Assembly (NCBI GenBank): GCA_033297205.1
Contig: MU859177.1
Coordinates: 47,434-111,433, forward strand
From: Pseudoneurospora amorphoporcata
Taxonomy: Eukaryota > Ascomycota > Sordariomycetes > Sordariales > Sordariaceae
Direction of reading: 5' to 3'
Length of the DNA stretch: 64,000 nt
The notes below the pieces were generated by a model. The model saw nothing but the letters and a program-made list of their open reading frames with translations. It was not told the origin of the DNA and did no database searches. Made by a program: the position numbers and the translations under genes. Positions 57,413 to 64,000 of the stretch are shown piece by piece. Within the stretch, counting starts at the first letter, position 1. Each line of letters starts with the position of its first letter.

Positions 57413-59081
57413 ATGGCCACCAAACGATCCAAGAATGATCCTACCGACGACGAGCTCGGTGAGCTCTTTGAGGGCATCGGTGACGACATTGCCATCAAGA
57501 AATCATCGACGCCCAAGACCAAGCGAGCACCTGCTAAGCCCAAGAACGATGCCGCCGACCGAGATATCCTGGCCGAGCTAGAGGACGAGCTTGTCTCGAA
57601 AGCTCCCGAAAGACCTCACACCCCTCGCGTCCGCGACATCGCCGCCAAAGCTTCGCCGGCGAAGCGCACCTCGACCAACACTCCACCTCCCGCTGCTGAC
57701 ACCGGCGCTTCCACACGAAAGTCAGGCGAGAGCATCGCATCCCACCCGACTGGCACCTTCACCCCCAGCGCGACAAGCTCCGATCCGCACGAGTCCGAGA
57801 AGAAGCCTGCTGAGAAGCCACAACCAGCTGCGAGCACTGGCGGAAGCTGGTGGGGAGGCTTCTTGTCTACTGCTGCCTCGACTGCTGCTGCCGCTGTCAA
57901 GCAAGCCGAAGCCGCCGTCAAAGAGATTCAGCAGAACGAGGAGGCCAAGAAATGGGCCGAACAGGTTCGCGGCAACGTGGGCGCCTTGCGCGGGCTCGGT
58001 AAGTCTTGCCCTTTTGACGGATTCACTGCCGCCCGCCTCATGTCTCTCTCTTCGCCATTGCAATCAATGCTGATTAGTATCCATCATAACAGTCGGAGAA
58101 GATCTCGTACATCGCGCCATCCCGACATTCACCAATATCCTCCATACACTCGCCCCGCCCATTTCGTCGCACGAGCGGCTCCTCATCCACATAACCCACG
58201 ACCTCGTCGGATATCCCTCCCTCGATCCTCTTGTCCACGGTGTCTTTAGTCGCGTCATGTCCCAGGTTGAGGGTGGTGATCTTCTGGTCATCCAGCGAGG
58301 ACAAGAGTCAACAGCACGCAACTCGTCCGAGAAGCCCTCCTTTTTCGGTGGCTCATCAACGGTCGGATGGCGCGACGGACCCTGGTGGCGGCAGGTCGAC
58401 ATCCCTCGCGACCTGGGCGTCATCAACGGTATAGTTGAAGGAACCAAGCTCTGCCGGGCTAATGCCGAAGGTTATGCCAACGACTACTTCGCCGCGCACG
58501 GTGGCATTGAGGCGGCGCGCCAGAGAGCGATGGAGCCAGCTCGCGAAAGCAACCCCGTCCGGATTTCAGATATCTTCCTGTCAGTGCAGGCCATCGGCGT
58601 GAAGGAGGACAAGGCGCTCTTTGCGGGCTCGTCAGCCTCAGAGAAAGAGAAGGAGTCATCTGATGTTTTGGATGAGGAGAAGACGGATGACCTGGTCTGC
58701 TTCGCCGTCTACATCTTCGATCCCATCCACGATATCCAGTACTCGGCTGTCAGCCAGTCGATTCCTGCCAAGTGGATCCGCTGGCTGGACGCTGCTGCCG
58801 CGCCCCTTACCCCCGGCAGTGCCGACGAGGGTCAGGAGTTCGACTTTGAGCGCGTGCCGGAGGAGATTCGTGACATTGTCGAAAGCGGTGGCGTTGACCC
58901 GCGCGAGTGGATTGCCGAGTGGGTTGAGGAGGCACTGAGCCTCTCTGTGGGTGTCATCGCTCAGCGCTACGTTGCGCGCAGAATGGGCGTTGGTGAGGGC
59001 AGCATTGGTAAGGGCAAGCAGAAGGTGGAGACCATTCTGGAGGAGGGTGGAAGTGAGGCTGCTCGAGCAGGCCTCATCTGA
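57413..59081 (+). CDS. MTC1: Mtc1-like maintenance of telomere capping protein
   Basis: Exons 57413-57998 and 58093-59081 join in phase (donor GTAAGT, acceptor AACAG) and give 524 residues. The acidic and basic N-terminus starts MATKRSKNDPTDDELGELFE and has the conserved LAELEDELVSKAPERPHTPR. It is followed by GGSWWGGFLSTAAS with an Ala-rich helix (VKQAEAAVKEIQQNEEAKKW). Exon 2 has HDLVGYPSLDPLVHGVF, WWRQVDIPRDLGV and WIAEWVEEALSLSVGVIAQRY. This order matches the fungal Mtc1 family (DUF5427 type). In yeast, mutants interact with telomere-capping defects, but the protein is cytosolic and linked to vesicle coats, so the name says little about mechanism. The gene is intact. Start: first ATG of the conserved region, after a long leader. 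Confidence 0.88.
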
Positions 59082-59401
59082 AAGGAAACAGACATAATGA
59101 TTTGCTGGTTACAACGAGGCGTTCTTTGGGTCTTGGTCGTTTTGTCTTACGTAACAACAATTTGATTATAATATTACACGCTAATGAACACGATTTGAAA
59201 GTCTTTCCTACCAGACTATATAACCTGGACCTCCGGATTGCCAGCTCCTAACAGCAACAAGCATCTTGTGCTCAATGAGTCCAGCATCGGAATGAGATAT
59301 ATTGCCGAGTATCACCGCTTATCCGTCAACGGCGCGGCCAGCCCCTGTGACCCTGTCAGGAACCCCCGAGTCTTGGCGTGCGCCAGTTCCACTAACAAAA
59401 G

Positions 59402-59507
59402 CGGGCCGGCTAGAGCGACTGTGTGGAGACAACACTGACCTTCGACTTTGTATAGCCCCACACCGTCCCGCTAGGTAGCCACTTACACAGTCGCTCTAGC
59501 CGGCCCG
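59402..59507. mobile_element. hAT-type MITE, 106 bp, with 8-bp target duplication
   Basis: The first 23 bases (CGGGCCGGCTAGAGCGACTG and three more) are the exact reverse complement of the last 23 (59485-59507). AACAAAAG stands immediately outside at both ends (59394-59401 and 59508-59515), an 8-bp target duplication. Short perfect terminal repeats with 8-bp duplications are characteristic of hAT elements. The interior is only 60 bp, so it is non-autonomous. Perfect ends and duplication point to a recent insertion. Confidence 0.85.
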
Positions 59508-61960
59508 AACAAAAGCCCGGGCGAGCCGCAACAGTGGAGTTGTGTCAACTGACAACGGTTGATCCGTGGCCCGAATGTAATTTCACCACCGTCATTGCCG
59601 AGGACAACACCCCCTTCGAGATTTCTTAAGTTGTCTGCCCGGCTCAAAGAATGCGCAAGGAATAGAAAACGAGTGATTATTCAACCGGACACGCAGTATC
59701 TGGGTTAAACTGACGACGGGCACTTCAGTTTCCCGCTGATTGAGCACGATTTGTCCTAGCGGGCTTTTCAAATTGCTGTGTGGAATGCATTTTACCAATA
59801 CGGTAATTTACATTGCCCCGTGTAAGTCCCAACGTCAACCTCATCACCCAAACGAAATCCATCTTCATCCATCCACAAACCACATCCGAACACCTGCATA
59901 CTAGGATCAAAATGTACCATCACTTGCAAGATCTTATTATCGCAAACTACGCCCCCACAAGAACATTCTCTACCCCAATCACCATGATCAACGTCGGACA
60001 CCGGTAACTTGGTTCGCAATGCGCCTCTGCGGCGCAAGGAGCCACGAGGAGCGGCGCTGCCGGTTTGACAGGCGTGACAGGTTCTGTCGGTTATTGTATG
60101 TTGGTGTAACGCGGCTCGGTTATACAATACTATATCAACACGAGACGTAATACACGTGGCATGTCAACAATCATCAAACTTCTAGGATGTATTGGTTACG
60201 TGCTGTCGTCTTCGGTGAATAGGTACGCAAATGGTGTCAAAAGGACGCCACTTGCCGGTTTCTGGTGACGACGAATCTGCATCAAGCTACAGAGACCTTC
60301 CAGCTTCACTTCGTACCATTTGTTCCCAGCTAGTTCTCGACGACGACTTTGTCACAACGAATCCAGGTTTGTACATCACACCGAACCAAACTTTGGAATT
60401 CCCGGTACAGCGTTGGTGGTGCTTTGGCTTAGTGGCTTGGAGGAGCTCTCATCACAGTGAGATGAGGTAGATGGATTCCGAGTTTGGTTATAGGATTCGC
60501 GACAGTATACGCATCCCACGCCCTTCGATGTATGTCAACCGTTCAGCGTTTTTGTCGATGGTACTGCTGCGTTCCGGGCGCTGCAGTCAAGCCCCATTTG
60601 GGAAGAGATTCGGTATGAATGCTTCTTTGGGGACTTGGCAAGCCGTAGACGGAAGCATGGGTGCTAAGCTGACCGGGTTCTGGAACAGTACCCGAGCAAT
60701 CTCAACTCCCAATTCACTTGCGGCAATGATACCGACAGCGGCTAGTCTTCACTTCCCCAAGAACCCCAGAAATATGCAGGATTCTCCTCCCCACATGACC
60801 TTCCGCCAGGAATCCTTCTGTCATCCTTGTATGTAACGGACATGATGAACCCTCACTCGAGGCTCAACTCAATCCCCGGTGGCACAGTCCAGCCCTACCG
60901 AAGTTGGACGTTCGCTCGCTTTCTACGATTCCATTTGGATTAGCCATGTCAACAATGACCAAACCCGATCACATACCGAGCCGCAAGGTCACAGCCGGTG
61001 TCCCAGGCATTTGGAACCGAAAGCCTCCAATGGGCCTCAAATGATGGGTCACCAGTCATCAAGGCAGTGAAGATATTACATGCTCGGTCAAGCAATCTGC
61101 TGCATGTGGCAGCCCAGAGATTGACGAAAACGGCAATGTGAACAGGGCTGAGCCAAGGCCTCGGAAATCTGAGGTCCATGGACCAAGGGTCTCGGAAGTT
61201 TGGTTCTGCTTTGCCAGGTGAGATAACCAAGTTGACGAAACGAGCTGGAACAGACTTTTACGTCTACGATGAGTTGAGGTTGTCGGTCTATAAATGATGA
61301 TGGGTTGGGGGTGTGTCTCCTTCACACCTAGCGCACATGACACTGAAAGAGCTCAACATGGGTTTTCGTGAAGGATTCAGCGCCTGGGAACCCTTGAGGA
61401 TGAGTAAAGCTGTCCTCGATTTGAGGGCAACTCAGCGAAAGGCACATACTCAACGAGGGTACGCAAAGGCGCCCACCGCCGGTGAGAGCTTGAGGTCACG
61501 AGAACTTCAAACTGATTAGCAGCAACACATGCGACACAATTTCTTCGATCATGATGATTGCCCGAGTGCCAGCACATTCGCCCAATCTGGAAACGTTGAA
61601 GCCGGTCAGAGCGATTCTGGTGACCAAAGCGAGAGAGGCACAGGAGCTGACTACTCGCCATGAAGTTGCGGGTTCGTTGGTTGAGAATATTCACATCAAC
61701 ATCATGGCGGTGCGATGTATGTGGCTTTGTTGACATGGTGAAGGATCATGATATGGACAGATCCGGTATCACCAAGCGCTCAACTGCGCAGAATTAGTCG
61801 TCAAGCCCACGATTGCTAGAAGTTCAAAGTCTATAAAGACCGAGAAGCCACTGTCAACTCTGCTGGTTCTATTCTCTTATCATCACGCACTTCACAAGCA
61901 TCTTCAGTAGACAACAGGATACACTTCAACCTCACAACTTTTCTAATACCATCAATCAAA
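59508..61960. other. Intergenic region without a supported gene
   Basis: Short frames occur at 60231-60470, 60471-60836 (plus) and 60949-61343 (minus) without domains, splice extension or paralogues in the window. The last 150 bp, with an A/C-rich leader, precede the secreted-protein gene. Confidence 0.45.
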
Positions 61961-62360
61961 ATGTTCGCCCTCAACACCATCGTCGTCACCAATGCGGCCC
62001 TCGCGGCCACCGCTCAGGGTGCCCCTGCCGAGGCTACCGTCACGACCCGCCAGGTCGCCTGCCCTGCCAGCGTCAAGCTCTGCGGCTGGCGTATCCTTAA
62101 CGACCTCAAGTGTAAGCTCACTCCCTTTCGGCTCCAGCCATAACACATTGACAGACGCACAGAACTAACAAGATGTAACTGGCGCAGGCTCCGACAAGGC
62201 CCACCTCCTCGCTATCTCCCCTCCCGGAACCACCGAGGGCCAGATCTTCAACGCCATCTACGAGACTGACCTCACCGGTTATGTCTGGCGCTTTGTTCAG
62301 CAGTGCAACGGATGCAGCAACTTTGGTGATGGCATCCCGGCCACTGTCTGTATCGCCTAG
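61961..62360 (+). CDS. Small secreted cysteine-rich protein
   Basis: Exons 61961-62111 and 62188-62360 join in phase (donor GTAAGC, acceptor GCGCAG) and give 107 residues. An N-terminal hydrophobic stretch with small residues (MFALNTIVVTNAALAATAQG) is a good signal peptide with likely cleavage near residue 20. The mature part has six cysteines (VACP, KLCGW, KCSD, QQCNGC, TVCIA), an even number as in disulfide-bonded extracellular proteins. The end is an intact TAG. The leader upstream is A/C-rich, as in well-expressed fungal genes. Length and Cys content are those of effector-like or antimicrobial-like secreted proteins; I recognise no family. It stands alone in gene-poor DNA between two MITEs. 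Confidence 0.75.
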
Positions 62361-63700
62361 GCAGTTGCTGTCTTGCACTGAGTACCTAGTCGTGGTATTG
62401 CTGCCACGATGATGAGACATTATCGGGCGTCGAGGGTACGGCGCCCACAAAGAAGGAGGATCAGATGTTGAAGAATGTTTTCAGTTGTTGAAGATTTGTG
62501 TTTACCAGCTTGGCCAGATGTTCATTCCTTACATAATCTTCGGTACTAGTCGGTAGACAGAAATTGGAACCCCACGATTCGCGCGCGCAAAATCTGGAAT
62601 TCACTTCGCTCTTTCCTTGATACAGTCAGTGAACCCCACTCAAGAAATTTCAGAATCATGTGTGCAACCAGATCATTCTACGATAGAAAAAGGAAGGAAC
62701 ATGGAAACGTCGAACATAACGTCAGACGGTCAGCAGCCACATGGCATGACGGGCCGTCTTCCGTTGACTGATTATTTGAGTTTTGCACCAGCCCTTGTAC
62801 AAATTTCTGGAATGATATAAAGTATGGCTTTCAGGACTTTTGAGATTGAAATCATTGCCGACAGTATACTTGCAAATAGTTTGTGTGGTAAAATATCAAA
62901 GAGTGTCCTCAGTGTCCTAACGGGTTATGATCCACCATTCCAGGGGCTGTATTTGGGCCCAAACGAACATGCCAAGACTTTGACTTGCACCTGCAATTTT
63001 GCACCACAGCAAAAAGACAGCTGAATTGTTTCGGGGCGTAGGTGAATGGTTGCCAAGAAATAAAAACCTGGGCTTGAAGGAATGAACAGAGACCGTCGAA
63101 ACAAATGGTCCGACGAGAGAAAAAAAAAAAAGAAAATGCCGACTGAAGCATTTGCATCTTTGTGGGAAAAAACACGTGTTCATTCTTGTCAAATACACTT
63201 CGTGATTTGAGACCTCCAAATTTTCGGACTTTGGCTGTGCAGCTACGCATGCCCGCAAGTCAATTTCTTGGAGTCGGCCAGGATGCCCCAAGCCCAAAAG
63301 TGCTGCCGCGAGAGAGGGTTAGGGTTCACCATTTGTTCTGCATAACGCACGAGTCCTTTTCGGAGCACGAATTAAGGTACTAAGTCACTAAAAGATGCAC
63401 CTTTACTGACGGACTTCCATTTCTTTACGTCCTCTTGTTTCGATATCTTCTGCTTCTCTACTTCTCATCCTTGGAATCCTTGATGCAACAGAAAATATTT
63501 CATTCCATCATAGGCAATTATCATCCCCGAACCCGAACCCACCTAACCCCCACGGCCCGTCGGTGACTGCCGGTGTTAACAGGGAACCCCGCACTTTGTC
63601 CCAGCGCTTGTGTCCCAGGCTGCACGTTAAGGCGAGTGGGCTGGGCTGAGCCCAAAAGGCTTGTGAAAGGGTGCCATTGCAGGCCCTTTTTCCATGTCTT
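62361..63700. other. Intergenic region without a supported gene
   Basis: AT-rich in the first kilobase, with an A run at about 63120-63135. The largest frames (113 and 126 codons, minus strand, 62909-63297) overlap each other and have no recognisable features. Confidence 0.5.
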
Positions 63701-63899
63701 TAGCCGGGAAAATGTATCCTTTTTGCCAAGACCACCCCTCTACTTCCGGTACTTAGTGGCCCTCTTAAAATTCGCCAAGCGCGCGCAAAACCGACCAAAC
63801 CCAGGTGTCTGCGTGGCTAAGAAGTAGCTGTGGATAAAATTAACGCCAACCGCTTGGTCAAAAGACGGTCTTGGCGAAAAGGATACATTTTCCCAGCTA
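63701..63899. mobile_element. Mariner-type MITE, 199 bp, 32-bp inverted termini ending in TA
   Basis: 63701-63732 is the reverse complement of 63868-63899 with two mismatches in 32; the core is GGGAAAATGTATCC. Both outer ends are TA, the target of Tc1/mariner elements. The 135-bp interior has no coding sequence. The terminal sequence differs from that of the TA-bounded element at 1501-1739, so these are two families. Confidence 0.8.
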
Positions 63900-64000
63900 C
63901 AGTACACCTCCTCCGGCATATAAAACGTTAGCGCGGTGAATTCAGGCGGTGGCGACTGCTTAAATCTAAATGTGGCAACCGGGCAGTCCGGGTTACTAAT

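Overview
The window looks like nuclear DNA of a filamentous ascomycete, most likely a Sordariomycete. Genes carry short GT-AG introns with CTAAC/CTGAC-type branch sites. Typical fungal families are present: a Zn2Cys6 activator, Bud6, Mtc1, HET and NACHT proteins. The two tRNA genes are eukaryotic, one with an intron, and the telomere-like tract is (TTAGGG)n. I used no database; family names rest on motifs I recognise.

Layout. 0-4 kb: two paralogous minus-strand single-pass membrane proteins, one broken by an in-frame TGA, separated by two non-autonomous DNA transposons. One of these has an exact 9-bp target duplication and carries a telomere-like tract. 6.5-12.2 kb: an intact beta-lactamase-fold serine hydrolase and an intact BUD6 polarity gene, facing each other. 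12.2-20.6 kb: gene-poor DNA with two small Cys-rich paralogues (one broken), a 300-bp solo LTR with a 5-bp target duplication, and a decayed HET gene. 20.2-25.4 kb: a minus-strand locus with an in-frame TAG, an intact Baeyer-Villiger-type flavin monooxygenase, and a heavily damaged vanillyl-alcohol-oxidase-type gene. 26-33 kb: tRNA-Arg, an intact Nudix hydrolase and an intact 991-aa zinc-cluster activator. 34.5-49.4 kb: a cluster of three STAND/NLR-type genes. Two form a tandem pair whose duplication reaches into the 3' flank of the activator gene. The second copy has two nonsense codons and the third, an ankyrin-type gene, has many lesions. A decayed PF00756-type esterase, another relic and an intron-containing tRNA-Leu lie between them. 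50.8-59.1 kb: an intact 1651-aa basic, low-complexity protein and an intact MTC1. 59-64 kb: a hAT-type MITE, a small secreted Cys-rich protein and a mariner-type MITE.

The overall picture is a mosaic. Conserved genes (BUD6, MTC1, the activator, Nudix) are intact and properly spliced. Between them lies accessory DNA where recognition and allorecognition genes (NACHT, HET), small Cys-rich and membrane proteins and accessory enzymes are duplicated and then decay, mostly by single nonsense codons or small indels. Five independent transposon relics with recognisable ends or target duplications lie in the same accessory stretches. I see no CRISPR array, no rRNA gene and no autonomous transposon. 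No single new enzymatic system stands out. The strongest leads are the decaying NLR cluster, the recurring single-stop genes and the telomere-bearing transposon.
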